Shown here piece after piece: positions 38,316 through 50,841 of a DNA stretch of 64,000 nt. The position numbers and the translations under genes were made by a program. A model generated the notes under the pieces. It saw only the letters and a program-made list of their open reading frames with translations. It was not told where the DNA came from and searched no databases. How positions within the stretch are numbered: position 1 is the stretch's first letter; every line of letters starts with the position of its first letter. Origin of the DNA: Sycobia sp. Sy_11 (taxonomy: Eukaryota; Arthropoda; Insecta; Hymenoptera; Epichrysomallidae); contig JACCIC010000138.1 of NCBI GenBank assembly GCA_018907035.1, positions 695,001 through 759,000 on the forward strand, written 5' to 3'.

Positions 38316-39289
38316 GCGGAATCTCGATTTTTCGAGGACGCGCTTCTTTCCACGTCGAAATCGAGAGTCCAATTTTTCGGCATATGACAATTTCATTTCA
38401 TATCGTTCGCTTGCCGAACAGAATTCTCAATGCGGATCTGAAATGTGACCACCACGATTATAGGCACCGCGTTACCCATTAACGGGGCTTGAATTAGAGG
38501 CAAATAAATCATTAATTATATAAAAATTATATTTCTTTTTAAATAAAATGGCCATATCGTCTATAAATTTAAAAACATTACAATGCTACCTCACATGCTT
38601 TTTATTTCAAAACTGCGATCCTCTTTTTTTGGCTAATCAAGAAATTATAATTACTTACAATTAGTTTTTAATAATGATTCGGAGGAAAATTTTTAAATTT
38701 CATATATATTATTGTTTATTATTATGTATTATCATTCTGTACTATTTTCCATTACAAAAATTTTTTCACTTCCGTGCCTTTGAAATAAAAAGCAACCGAA
38801 TAGGCATTGGAATTTGTTTTTTAAACTTACCAACAGTGTGACCATTCTACCCCAGTCATATAATAATATACACAAGTTCCGTAAAATTCTTCTGGGTATT
38901 GCTAACGAATCCCACTGGCCATTTATATCGATATATAAAATCGAATGTAATTAAATTACTAGCCAGTAAATGAGCCAATAAATGAGAGCTTATACGCACG
39001 AATTGTACGTATACAAGGCGTATTATCATCGTCATGCGGATGTGGCCAAGTCAACGAGGCTGAGCGCACGCGCTCTCGAAAAGCATCGTACGCGTATAAA
39101 TAATCAAGAGCCGGTCACAGGCTATAACGCCAGAATATACTTAATGCATACTTGGCAAAGGCAACGGCAGTTTACGTCGCCGCGCTTTATGCGCCCGCGT
39201 CGCCTCCACCCCCCTCCCCCAGGTATACAGCCCGCAAACTCGTATATAACGCGCGGCTGTATGATCATCGCCCGCGCATAATATACATG

Positions 39290-39294
39290 CATGC

Positions 39295-39359
<65 letters not shown>
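39290..39359. repeat. (CATA)n then (TA)n
   Basis: GCATACATACATACATATAT leads into a pure TA tract of about 52 bases. Confidence 0.93.
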
Positions 39360-39361
<2 letters not shown>

Positions 39362-39550
39362 TAGGGATAGGGAGCGCTTTTCATCCCGGTCCGCATATGC
39401 TCGAGCTTCATATATGAAGAGCCAGAGGCTCGAGCCGAGTTATTATATTTAGAGGGAAAAGCGCGGCTTAGGGTTTGTAGGCATAAACGGGCGTATATAT
39501 GAGCGATTATATATGTATAGAGACGCGCGATCGTATTTGTTTATATAGGT

Positions 39551-39552
39551 GC

Positions 39553-39610
<58 letters not shown>
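39551..39610. repeat. (CATA)n then (TA)n
   Basis: Starts with the same GCATACATACATACATATAT leader as the tract 260 bases upstream. Confidence 0.93.
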
Positions 39611-39613
<3 letters not shown>

Positions 39614-41266
39614 GTACATAGATCGACAGACAGCAGTAAATTTTGGAAAATTTGCGCATATGCTAGTATCAGCGATGGTATCAGCAATTTTAATACCTAT
39701 AAATTTAATCATTTATTTCTCACGAAGAATTTTGATATTATATTCCGAAATATATTATAACAAATACTCGATTATTTACCGACTTTACATAATGAAATTA
39801 GAACTTAAAGCAATCAGACCATTAACCAAATGTCGAAGTTCACTTTACATTTATCCCTATAAATAAAATCTTGTCATTTACACAAAATGTACTGCAAATT
39901 CTGAAATACATTAATAACTAAATATAGTTTTTGCCAAAATACAGCTTTAAAAAAAAGCAATGTGATCGTTTATAATTAATCAAGTTCGTTTAGTAGCGCG
40001 TACCATTCTAGAATGAATTCGTTCAAATTGAAAAATGGGAAAAATTCTTGGACAAAATTTGAGGAAAGCGTTGCTTTTTCGCCGCGTGTTCATAACGGCG
40101 TCTTAAGCGAAGAGAGACAAAAGTTATTTACAAAAAAATTCATTGTACTTAAAAGCTTTTTACGCACAAGTGAATGCGCTACAGTTTAAACAATTGGCAT
40201 GCTTGCGATCATTTCTGTATAATCCGGTTTTCAATAAAATTTTTCCTTTTCAAAAACGTGGATTTTTCACTGACCTGAAAATCGCTTTGGTCTTTACAAA
40301 ATTACAAGGAATTTGATAAAAAAATCTTTGTATCGAGTCAGCACAAGTATCGGAAATTTAATGCCTTGCTTGGAAAATACGCGCTAATACGGTTAAAAAG
40401 TTTAAAACAAATCTTAGAAAATACTTATAAGCCTTAATACCATTACCTTGGAGTGAAATAAAAATTTATTCCTACCAATTTTCAATTAACTCTTATATCT
40501 CGTGACAACAGTTGCTCTGGCATGATCAAGTTCTTGCTTGACTTTCACAAATTTGTGGTTAACAATCGTGAGCTTTCAGAAATCATAATCTTGATAATCA
40601 AGAAACATATTTTTTTATTCGTAGCTTTAAAAATGCTGAAAAAAGACCGACGAGCTTCGAAGTTGTTCGAAAAGCATGCTATAGGGCTTCTCGCCAATTC
40701 TTAGATCGATTTGGATAATTTACTGAATGCAATTGTTGCGATACTATTATATATCAACATTTCTAAATATCATTTTATGATCTTACTATAATCTACCTCT
40801 CGATATCAAAGAAAAATAATTCAAATCTTTTATTCGATAAAAAGAAAAATCCTAAGTATTTCTGTATTCTGATAAATAATTATTAGATTCCTGAATTTTT
40901 CATAATTCCAATTTAAAAGAATTAAAGGGGACGATGAACTGTCCTCCCTTTTTTATCCCTTTAAGATTTTCAAAATTTGTTTTAAAAAACTATTCTTCTA
41001 AATAATAGAAATTTTAATCGAAAGTCCACGTATATTGTTCGAGCACACACGGAGCCATAACGAGGGATGCCAGTATTTTTTCAAAGAGGCATCCTTGTCT
41101 CCGGTTTTCAAAATCTCTTCTGAATTTCTTTTTACATATTCTCATTCTTATATTGCGTATTACTTATTTACGTAATATTTTTTTCCTTTTTTTTTGTTTT
41201 TTGGTCTTATAAGAATTTTCGTTCTCCAACTTCCGGCTTTTGTACAACGCGAAATTTTCAAATCGC

Positions 41267-41315
<49 letters not shown>

Positions 41316-41322
41316 TGTGTGT
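41267..41322. repeat. (TA)n then (TG)n
   Basis: TA units followed by TG/CG units. Confidence 0.93.
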
Positions 41323-42064
41323 ATAAAGAATCATTTTCCTTTTGGCGACCGCACATACATAAATTTCTTACGGGAAAAGTGCGGCACTTGCACGCGTTCG
41401 AGGACACATGGTTTACATGAGGGAAAATCTGCTACGTGCACAACTGGCAATGTCTTCAATGAATTATGTATAATACGCGATTGTTTCACCTGATTTTTTA
41501 ATGGTATGCTCTTAAATTTCGCAGTATTATGTGTCAGCGACAGTGCCGTAGCACGCCGTAATAAAAACTCTCGTGATCTTCGATGTCTTGAGGTATTTTG
41601 GCCGAACTTGAAAAAATGTTCTCGAAATCCAATGCTTTTTGAGACTAAATTTCTTGAAAGTACGTCCCGTACGTCCAATTGCTATAATCGGTTATCGGGT
41701 ACTTCAGCATCCCACCAAGGTGTCCTCCCCCTTTCCATACTTCCGTACTGAATTTTATTAATTTACAAAATCAGATCTACAGCAATGTTCTTTTATAAAA
41801 AGACTGTATATTCACCCAGTCTGTCGATTAAACTTTGATATTGATTTTACGTCGACGTCGTAAATAATGACGGATGCGAGTTTTCATAAAAATTTCTTTG
41901 TTATATATATGGATATAAAAATTCCATATAGCAGCCATTTCCGTTAAAATTTAAACGTATTTGTTGCCCCCCTACCATTAATGCACTATAGATCGCTTGA
42001 GTAATACACACAGAGTTGCAAATAAACAAGCTCTTTTTCCGACTAACGGATATCTACCGGAAGG

Positions 42065-42106
42065 TTGTTTTGTTTTGTTTTGTTTTGTTTTTTTTTTTGT
42101 TTTTTA
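42065..42106. repeat. (TTTTG)n
   Basis: Four to five pentanucleotide units running into a T run. Confidence 0.85.
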
Positions 42107-43541
42107 TTTTTGATACGCGCGTTTACATGCACGCGAAACGATATCGAATTGCAGGTAATGAAATATTAGAAAAAAGTTTCCGACGAATGGTTGGAATTTT
42201 TTTGTTGTGAAACGGGAGGGCTTTGTTGCGCTATGTTTTAACGAACGATATTGGGTTTAGAGAGACTGTGTTGTTGTATATATATTTATATATCCGAATG
42301 AAATATATGTGCATAGTAGATTCGTTTTCTTAAAAAAAAAAAAACTATATATTCGTAAAGAAAAATTTATAAATAAATGCATATAAATAATAAGTTGAAA
42401 TTAAAAAATATAAGAGCAGCATTGTCTTTGCGTATCCCGTATAATTTATATAATATGTATGTAATCTCTTATATAATAAAGCGAATGACGCGCTGACAAT
42501 TGTTCTGTAAAAGGCTTTTAGAAATTAAGTACAGGTTTAATATGAAGAACAAGTTTTATTGATATTACATTAATTAATTCGACGGCTCCCCTGCTCGTCG
42601 CCGAATAATAATAGAATTACAGTTGTTCCCGGAAGTGACTCTGCTCGAATCCAATTCATTTGTCAATATCAAAGTTTCAATTGCATTGCTGAACAATCTC
42701 TCATAATACTCCGTAATAATCCTTCTCGAGTATGTTACATGTGTAAAACGAGTAAAATCGATTTTCCAACATTGCGAGAAAGAAAGAAAAAACGTTATCG
42801 TCAATTAATAGAAATTTTTTTATTATTTTGCGTCGTTCGTATCGTGTTTTACGTACGTCATTCCGGAAATTTTTTTTCGAATGGTACAATTTTTTTCCCG
42901 GAAATAGGGTGCTGGGCGATTCGAGGAAATACCGTGGATACGATTCGGAAATAGGAACGTGAAATAGCGTTACGTTTTATATTTTGAGAATAATTAAATC
43001 AGGTGCGTATAATAGAGTTTGCCTTATTTGCAACGTCGAAATTTTATGTCGTTCCATTTAATGTCCAATACAGAAATAGTTAAACAATGCCCATTATGAA
43101 GAAGCATTAATGTTTCGGAAAATGTGACGTGTTCTATGAAATGAATTATTCCATTAAACCTATTATATTAATTCCAAAAATGCGAGTATTTTAATAACAA
43201 AATAGCGGACCAATGAAATAGTTTCACGAATTTAATCCTAATTTTAAGCAGCTCAATAGAAAACACGGAATATTAACATTTCGAGCGCAAGCGCAACTTT
43301 AATCATTGTCTGATTTTCGAGACTATTTTTCGAGGAAATATCCTCGTTTTCATTTTCAAGCTAACTAAAAGATATTAGGCATTAACTTTGTCTAACAAAA
43401 AAAGAATATTATTGAAGTTTAAAAAAAAAATTTATACAAGATTGTGCAACTAATAATTGACCGGTTCGTGCATTAAAGCTCTGATTCTTCCCGTAGTGAA
43501 ATAACAAACAGCAAACAAAAAGCGACAATAGCAGTGTACGT

Positions 43542-43543
<2 letters not shown>

Positions 43544-43592
<49 letters not shown>
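43544..43592. repeat. (TA)n
   Basis: 49 bases. Confidence 0.95.
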
Positions 43593-43594
<2 letters not shown>

Positions 43595-43710
43595 GAGTAT
43601 ATATTTATAGTCAATGAGGTAACAAAATGTTTTTTTTCACTTCCTTTTCAAATTTTTTTAAAACATAAAAGACCGAACAATGCCTAGACAGAAGTGTAAA
43701 GCAGTTGCAA

Positions 43711-43712
<2 letters not shown>

Positions 43713-43755
<43 letters not shown>
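43713..43755. repeat. (TA)n
   Basis: 43 bases. Confidence 0.95.
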
Positions 43756-43758
<3 letters not shown>

Positions 43759-44113
43759 GGGCATATGTGTGATTGTGCCCACCTCACGCAGTTATAACGA
43801 AATAAATGATACTTTACAATGGCTATGAGTGGATTTCGCTTGCATTATAATTTTCTTCAAAATAACTATACGCTGACAGCTTACAAAGCCGGGAATTCGC
43901 GCGTTCAATTCTATATGAAACAAAAAAAAAATTACTTTTTGCAAGATTAAGCGTGAAATAAAGTTCTTGACACCCATGCACGTTCAAGAAGTAGAATGCT
44001 ACCTGCTCATAAACCGCGGCGTAAATTTTTTAGTTTACGTGCTACGAGCATAAGAACACTGTTGAAAAATGTAACATCTATTCCCTAAATATGGGGCTGA
44101 CGGGGGGGGGAGT

Positions 44114-44130
44114 GTAAAATTGCATTTTAC
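44114..44130. repeat. 17-bp palindromic motif copy
   Basis: GTAAAATTGCATTTTAC: seven-base arms around a three-base centre. Confidence 0.7.
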
Positions 44131-44487
44131 GCCTACGTCGCATAATCTTTCATTCCCTCTTGATCGGCGAGCCATGTAGACACTTTGGAACAAAACAAAA
44201 TCGAAAAAACTATACGTTTGAACCCCCTTCAATATATCGATATAGACAGAGAAGTATAAATACGCGAAAACATCGATGCGCTTGCTAAGCGCACGAGACA
44301 CTGTTCAACGGTTTCGGCGGTTCGGGAAAACTCGCCCAGCGTTAAGATTCGATGAAAATCCACTCGCGCGCGCGGATGCGCATCGGAAAAGCTTCTAGGA
44401 TATGTTTTGTCGCCAAATAAATTTCGGCGTTTAAATCGGCACGGCGTGTGTCTGTTTTCTGAAATCCTCGGAAAAGCGCTCGTACAT

Positions 44488-44540
<53 letters not shown>
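44488..44540. repeat. (GA)n
   Basis: About 24 units. Confidence 0.95.
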
Positions 44541-44543
<3 letters not shown>

Positions 44544-44700
44544 AGAAGAAATCGCAACAACATAAAAACTCGATACTTCTGAGAGAGTTCACGGAGGGGG
44601 CGAGAGAGGTGCTTTCACAGCCGCGTATATGCGGGTTTCGCGAGTGGGGAAGGGAGCCCATTACCGCTTGAGCTTTCGCTCTCTTTTCGCGTGTCTTTCA

Positions 44701-44701
44701 C

Positions 44702-44730
<29 letters not shown>
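44701..44730. repeat. (TG)n(CG)n
   Basis: Alternating purine-pyrimidine, twelve TG then CG units. Confidence 0.85.
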
Positions 44731-44732
<2 letters not shown>

Positions 44733-44885
44733 AAATATATACATATATGGAAGTTTACCGCGATAAAGCTCCCCCCATCAACATGCTTTATCCTCTATGT
44801 CTCCCTTTCTTCCTTTCTCTCTGCCTATCTCCCGCATATACAGAATATTTTTGTCGCGGGTCTGCTGCGCAGGACGTGCAGCAGG

Positions 44886-44886
<1 letters not shown>

Positions 44887-44934
<48 letters not shown>
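44887..44934. repeat. (AT)n
   Basis: 48 bases. Confidence 0.95.
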
Positions 44935-44937
<3 letters not shown>

Positions 44938-45271
44938 TAGTATGCGTATATATGTGAGTATTGTGCTCTCGACACTGATGTTACGCCTGGGCTTTTCTAC
45001 CAGTTAGTTAATCACTTTATTTACAGTACGCGTATGTGCGTCTCGCTTGTATCATTCGTACATGCATTAGAATACGCGGATACATGCACACGCAGCAGCC
45101 TCGCGCGCTCAATAATAACAGCCGACCAAGACGAGGCGGCTATGTGTTATAATCTGGGATTTTGCGCAAATGAGAGCGCATGTGTGAAAAGCGGCTATTT
45201 GCACCGCTCTTTCCCTCTTTGTTTTATATATAAGTGCAAAGAGATAGGGGGAGAGAGAGAAAGAGACATAC

Positions 45272-45277
<6 letters not shown>

Positions 45278-45303
<26 letters not shown>
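45278..45303. repeat. (GA)n
   Basis: Thirteen units. Confidence 0.9.
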
Positions 45304-47222
45304 TGCGTGTTAATGTGGAATTAGTCGACTTTCCGCAGTTCTGCTGGTTCCTAATGATCTTAATATCAGTCACCAGCTGGCCATTAAGCTATAGAAGACC
45401 GATGGAAATTCATCATTTTATTATGGAATTATCATTTATTATGGCCTTCTTTCTCGCATGCATTTTACTTGAAATAAAGATACTACAATTATAATCTTTT
45501 TAACATAACTTATGTTATATCATAAATTTATGTTATTTCGCAATAATATCCATCCTGTTAGGAAATGAATTTTCAACTAATTAATAAAAATTATAACAAT
45601 TCGATTCAATTTGCATACGATATATTTAATGTGAAGCTTTATTGAACCATTTTTATTGATACTTACGAGGCGTGATTTCATAAACGCAGAAACATACATC
45701 GTTGGAGGATACGTACCTGAACCATAGACTGTCAAATTTTGTACCTTTCCATTTAAAAACTAATCCTTCCTCGTACGATACTTTCGCGCAACAATACAGT
45801 ATACGTTATAATCTAATATACAGCATAATACAGGTGTATGGAAAAAATGTTCATATTTTATTGAGTTGGATTTATACAGAATATAAAAAATTTTTCTTAC
45901 GATCGAAAAGTCGTCGTTCACGCGCACAATGTGAATTCGTAAAACCTGATCTGCGAATTATTACTATGTACGTTGCAACAATGATATATTTTATTTTATA
46001 ACGTAGAAGAAAAAAATTAATATTTTGTGCAATCGGCTTTGTCTCATATATCGCGAGCCAATTGAATTCCCGTAAGTCCGAGAATTAAATAAGTGTATGT
46101 ATAGAATAAAATAAATAAATATACATATTTACAAATTGTAATATGCGCGTACATTGTATAAAGCGGAACACTGGCTTTTGGACATCCTGGAATAATATCC
46201 GCAATTATTCATAAAATACGCATATACATATGTGTATATATATACTGACTACGCAAAAAGACGAGCTTCCGCGTGCTATCGTGTGTATCTGCGCGTGCGC
46301 GTGTATGCGTACTCACGCATACTGTGATAATTAAAAGTTGATGTCATCATCTTTGGATTGATTCGTGTAATTGAGATCGGAGTCGCGCGCAGACGAGTCG
46401 CTATATGTTCTCACTCCTTAAGTACAGTTTGATAGTATAAACAATTCTTTGGATTTTACGTACGTACGCTTTCCTTTATTTATTTACAATCTGGTAGAGT
46501 TTGTTGCTTGTACAAGAAGAAGAATTATGTTCTTAACAGTTCAATAAAACCATTGTTATGGGGTCTATAGGAATACATATGTTTTTAGTTACCATCTTAA
46601 ATAAAATAAATGTCTTTGGTTACATATCTATACATTGTACATATTATAATATTTTTTTGGTTGATAAATGTGTAACAACTGCGACATATAATTAGACTAT
46701 ATGCAGAAATATTTATTTTTATTTAATCAGTTCAATGGCTATCAAAGTTGAAGCTCAACAAATTTTATGCATTATTTACAAATGAAAAATTTTCATACAT
46801 TGTATTTTCTATATATGTTCAATGAAAAACGTTGCTGAAAATTTAGATTCAATTGTTAATTCATAATTTTATTACTGGATGCGTATTTCATTTGTCAATT
46901 AAGCCGCGGCATCTATTATCGTATTAATTCATCATTAATATACAGACATGTAATCGTAGGAAGGCTCCTACAGTAAGGATACTGAATATACCTCATTCAG
47001 TCGGACCGTGAATTTCTCGATCCCTTTTGTCAAGTATTTATAGGCTACGCTGATAGAGAGAAGAATTTTATTAATTTTCATTTATATCGTTTACAATGAA
47101 TTTATGGCTTTCTAATATATGTATACATTAATTTTTATCCCTGTTTTTTTTTGTTTTAATTTAGACGAATTTTTTACACGCTACGGGATTTTAATTATTC
47201 ATACGGTAAAGTTTCGCAAATT

Positions 47223-47280
47223 TCAAATAATTAGTCATGCTATATATATATATATATATATAGCATGACTAATTATTTGA
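47223..47280. repeat. Perfect 58-bp palindrome with (TA)n core
   Basis: TCAAATAATTAGTCATGCTA is followed by (TA)n and then its exact reverse complement, TAGCATGACTAATTATTTGA. The 20-base unique arms match without error and symmetry stops exactly at both ends. Confidence 0.95.
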
Positions 47281-47873
47281 TATATATATATTGTCGATCG
47301 ATTTCGTTGAAATCTGTCGAGTTTGATGGAAGGACCTCTTCAACATTATAAATTATTAAATGTAACAAGTCTGCCCGTTTTATCATCAATATTGACATCA
47401 GGGTTAATGGAATGATAATTTAATTATAATTATTTAAACTTAACTTACGATTAAATTCTTTTTACATTCAGCTTAGAATACTTAGAGCTTATTAAATGAC
47501 ACTTTATAATGAGCTTTGTAAAAACTTTTTGTTTGTTTTTTTTTTGTTTATATACAGAGACGCTCTAAAAGCAATTCCGTCCAATTATTTTCAAACAATT
47601 TATGTAGGCCGATCTCTCGAATAATAATGGCCTAATAAGTATATAGATAGCATTCCCAAGGTATCCGTACATAAAACTACATAATATTTCATCAATTTTT
47701 GTGCAAAACTTCCGCTCGAGCCAGTTGCGCTTTTTCATACGCTTCAGTTACAGGGAGGATAGAGCGGTCCCCGCAGCTTCTGCAGTAATCAGTGTGAAAT
47801 GGGAGAACAGTTTATTATAAGTAGATAGGCTATAGGCATTCTGGCACACCTCCCCCCCCCCCCGATAAAAAGT
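47281..47873. other. Intergenic
   Basis: AT-rich, ending in a run of twelve C at 47852-47863. Nothing recognised. Confidence 0.6.
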
Positions 47874-48880
47874 GTGCTGAGCCCCCAACTAGGTCATGCT
47901 GGGGACATAGCACAACTTAGACGTAAATGCACTTTAGATGCCTATCAATTATACATTGCTATTAGTTTAATACGTTTACGGTTGATGGTTTTGAATGTCT
48001 CTCGTTATAGAAAATCCATGCCTCCTATATTGTATAATGAAACCAAGATATTTTTCTTTGTTACTCTCTCGATTTGTATCATTGGGATTTAGGAAGAGTA
48101 TAATGCCGTTGCGATTGTAAAAGGGAATGACTGCGGAAAACCAGCGTATAGACGTTGTATTTTCATAAGGTAATTGCGGGCCGTATTAGAAGCGAACACA
48201 TGTGACTCTTGATATAGTGACCGAGGTTAACTCATCAATTAGTATAATCCGCTTACCGTATATGGCGGTGAAGGTCAATCGTTATAGAAAACACGAGCCC
48301 CCCCCCCCTATACTGCATACTGAAAACGAGATATTTTTCTTTGTCACTCTCTCCCTTCGTATCTTCAAGATTTCGGCCGAGTATAACATCAGTGCGTATG
48401 GGAAAGGGAGTGACTATGGAAAATCAAGGTATAAGTATTCTATATTGAAAGTGGTTCACTTCTCGGAAGAAGCGTGAGAGAGGCCCCCGAGTAGAGACGA
48501 ACGCTTGTGCAACTGAGATGCCCCCCATCAATTAGTATAATCAGCCTACCGTATATGGCGATGAATGTCTATTGTTATAGAAAATGCGGGGCCTCTATAC
48601 TGTATAATGAAATAAAGATATTTTTCTTTGCCAGTCCCACACCTTGGATCCTCTCAATTTCGGTCAAGTATATAAAATCGTTGTGTATGGAAAAGGGAGT
48701 GACTATGGACGATCAGCATAATGACGTTGTATTTTCAAAAAATAAAAACGAGTCGCATTGGAGGCGAACACATGCGCCTCTTAATATACTGACCGAGATT
48801 GACTCATGAATTAGTATAATTTCCTTACTTTTGACGTCATAGATGTGAGTGGGTAAGGGAAAGGAGGGATAATGGAGTTC
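47874..48880 (+). repeat. Four diverged tandem copies of a ~290-bp unit
   Basis: Anchors ATCAATT at 47944, 48234 and 48527 and ATGAATT at 48806 give spacings of 290, 293 and 279. Shared blocks include TTATAGAAAA, then CCTCTATACTGTATAATGA-like sequence, GATATTTTTCTTTG, and GGAAAGGGAGTGACTATGGA. The last copy is truncated. Each copy carries a similar short open frame (RYRK..PPILYNE..IFFFVTLS), but the spacings are not multiples of three, so this looks like a satellite and not a repeated protein. Confidence 0.85.
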
Positions 48881-49138
48881 CTTCACCAATGAGGAAAAGT
48901 TTCTTGAGTCAAAAAAATAGAAAAAATGGGCTAAGCCGCACCTTCTAAACGAAATTTAGAATCTGTAGGCCGTTCTTTTTTTTGTTTTTTGACCAATAGG
49001 AAAGTGTCGACTACAAGGTAGAGGAAAATCCAAATTGGAAAACGATGTAAAAGCGGAACCACAGTGAGTTTATGTATCACAGTCTACCTTCGGATTTCAA
49101 TTTTGAAATATTTTAAATTTTAAAAAATCAAGGTAGCT
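48881..49138. other. Spacer between tandem repeat and gag-adjacent segment
   Basis: Nothing recognised. Confidence 0.55.
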
Positions 49139-49511
49139 GTGAGCAGCAAAATCTCGAACAGCATCAGCAACGGTTTGCCAAGCGGCAAGCGGTTGCCTAC
49201 CGTCGAGAAGGCTCCTCGAAGCCGTCCCTTCAAAGGAAAGGTTCACAAATCCATGGATTTGTTCGAGGAAGAGGAGGAGGAAGAGGATGTGGCGAGAATG
49301 AGGCCCACCACCCCACTGGGTATCGCCGCAGCCTCTCTCACCAGGACGGTAACTCCGTCTATGGAGAGAGATTCGCGATCGCCGTCGCCACAGGAGGGAA
49401 GAAAACTCACTACCGCCGATTGGAGGGCCTTGCACATGAGAGTGCAATAGATGACGGACACCATACTGCAAGCAGCAAAATTTGCAGAAATATTTGAGTC
49501 TGTAGATATAG
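49139..49511 (+). pseudogene. Unassigned coding-like segment before gag, with one stop
   Basis: Open frame of low-complexity, charged sequence: SRPFKGKVHKSMDLFEEEEE, then PTTPLGIAAASLTRTVTPSM and LTTADWRALHMRVQ. A single TAG at 49448 follows, after which the same frame goes on as MTDTILQAAKFAEIFESVDI to a consensus GTAAGT donor at 49512. It may be the variable N-terminal part of the neighbouring ORF1, or an exon of an unrelated gene. I recognise no domain in it. Confidence 0.4.
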
Positions 49512-49640
49512 GTAAGTCGACATGTCAATTCAAATATTTATTTATTTAGATTCTATTATATTAATTCAATTAAGAGTATAGAATGTAATTATATCTACAT
49601 CTATTAATGCATTATTAATAATTATTTTCTAATTTTACAG
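49512..49640 (+). other. Intron-like AT-rich gap
   Basis: 129 bases starting GTAAGT and ending TTTTACAG, strongly AT-rich between GC-richer flanks. This looks like a short insect spliceosomal intron, although it lies in what is otherwise retrotransposon sequence. Confidence 0.4.
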
Positions 49641-49932
49641 CGGTGAAGAAACAGCAACGACGACAACATCCTTACCAGGACCGATCGAGACCAAGGATGA
49701 GATTATTATTACTATTACTATTACTACTAAACTAATAAAACTCCGCCATCGCGAAAAACTCCACCACCGTGGATTCATAGTGACCCTATGTTTTAGCGGT
49801 GCCGGTCCCAAGCTCGGATAAAGGAGGAGGGAGTACACTTACAACAACTGGACAGCATACTCTTACAGGTATGCACTTCACAACACTGACACATCAGACA
49901 ACATAACACTTGAGGCGCTGCTCCTCAAGCGC

Positions 49933-50625
49933 GTGGAGGGGAAGTCCTACGCGGAGATCCTTGGAGGGATCCGCCATAAGGTCGACCCCTCGCAGCATGG
50001 ACTCACTAGCAGGGCCATTCGCCGAAAATTAAACGGAGATGTCCTGATCGAGTTTAAGAAGGCTTCGGCGGAGGGCAAGGAGGGCTTTACGAATGCCCTC
50101 AAAGAGGTCGTCGGGCAAAACGTGGCACTTCGCGCTCTGACCCCCAAGACTAGCTTGGAGATCCGGGACGTGGGCGGCTGCGCGACACTCAACGAAGTGA
50201 AGACAGCCCTCCTTGACATCTTGCGGGACTATACTGGCCCCCTCGAGGTAAGGCTTACGAGGGAGAAAAAGGTCGGCAAGCGACTAGCCCTCGTGAGCCT
50301 CTCTGAAGAGGCTGGATAGCGGCTACTGGAAGTCGGAAAGGTGGCCATTGGATGGGTCTTTTACGGCTTGCGGTGGCGGGTCCAGGTCGAGCGCTGTTAC
50401 AGATATCTCGGTTATGGACACCGCAGTTCGGGTTGTGATGGCCCAGACAGGAGCACCGCCTGCTTCCGGTGCGGGCAGCAGGGACACAAGGCGTCTGACT
50501 ATAGAACGCCTCCACAGTATTTACTCTGCCCGGGGATCACACCCGCAGCGTTAAATCACGTTGCGGGGTCTGAGGCTTGTGCGGTATTTCGCGAAGCCCT
50601 TACCAGGTCTCGCCAAAATGGTTAA
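49933..50625 (+). pseudogene. R1-clade retrotransposon ORF1 (gag), zinc-knuckle part
   Basis: Nucleic-acid-binding ORF1 protein of a non-LTR retrotransposon. The core reads KSYAEILGGIRHKVDPSQHG, DVLIEFKKASAEGKE, LEIRDVGGCATLNEVKTALL and KVAIGWVFYGLRWRVQVERC, then CCHC-type knuckles. An in-frame TAG at 50317 interrupts it just before the knuckles. The first knuckle, CYRYLGYGHRSSGC, has lost its second Cys, and the second, CFRCGQQGHKASDY, has lost its last. It ends with TAA at 50623-50625, overlapping the ORF2 start by eight bases, the usual R1-type arrangement. The coding reads in frame upstream to about 49.88 kb. Confidence 0.8.
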
Positions 50626-50731
50626 AGTCCTGCAGGCGAACCTGAATAGGAGTCGGACGGCGAGCTACCTCCTTCCACAGATCTGTCTTGAGAAGGACGT
50701 GAACATCGTCATCGTCATCGAACAAAGATAA
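50618..50731 (+). pseudogene. R1-clade ORF2, start of endonuclease domain only
   Basis: It starts inside the ORF1 stop and reads MVKVLQANLNRSRTASYLLP through EKDVNIVIV, then TAA. MxxLQxNxxRSxxA is the opening of the APE-type endonuclease in this clade. All remaining ORF2 is absent here, so the copy is broken on the 3' side. Confidence 0.7.
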
Positions 50732-50841
50732 AAGATACAAGATACTTATTACCCAATACTACAGATACATTACCTTGGGGTCACTATAAAATCCTAGAAG
50801 AACAAGTATCGCAAGCTGCAAGTCAGGTAGAGAGGGAATTA

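Larger units (their letters stand above)
29842..47222. other. Long intergenic region
   Basis: 17 kb of AT-rich DNA with many simple repeats and CpG-rich patches near 30.9 and 39.0-39.3 kb. One minus-strand open segment (about 35325-35055) follows a good splice acceptor but is unrecognised. Confidence 0.5.

Noticed and set aside
41331..41751. Overlapping open frames of 115 and 81 codons on opposite strands
   Set aside because: No domains, no splice or start context, and both strands open together, as expected by chance.
45702..46001. 99-codon plus-strand frame
   Set aside because: No family resemblance, no splice sites and no polyadenylation context strong enough to support it.
47874..48880. 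CRISPR-like or multi-copy gene array
   Set aside because: Units are ~290 bp with no short constant repeat and unique spacer pattern, and reading frames do not connect.
49097..49528. 143-codon minus-strand frame opposite the gag-adjacent segment
   Set aside because: Antisense shadow; the plus-strand frame has better coding character and a splice donor.
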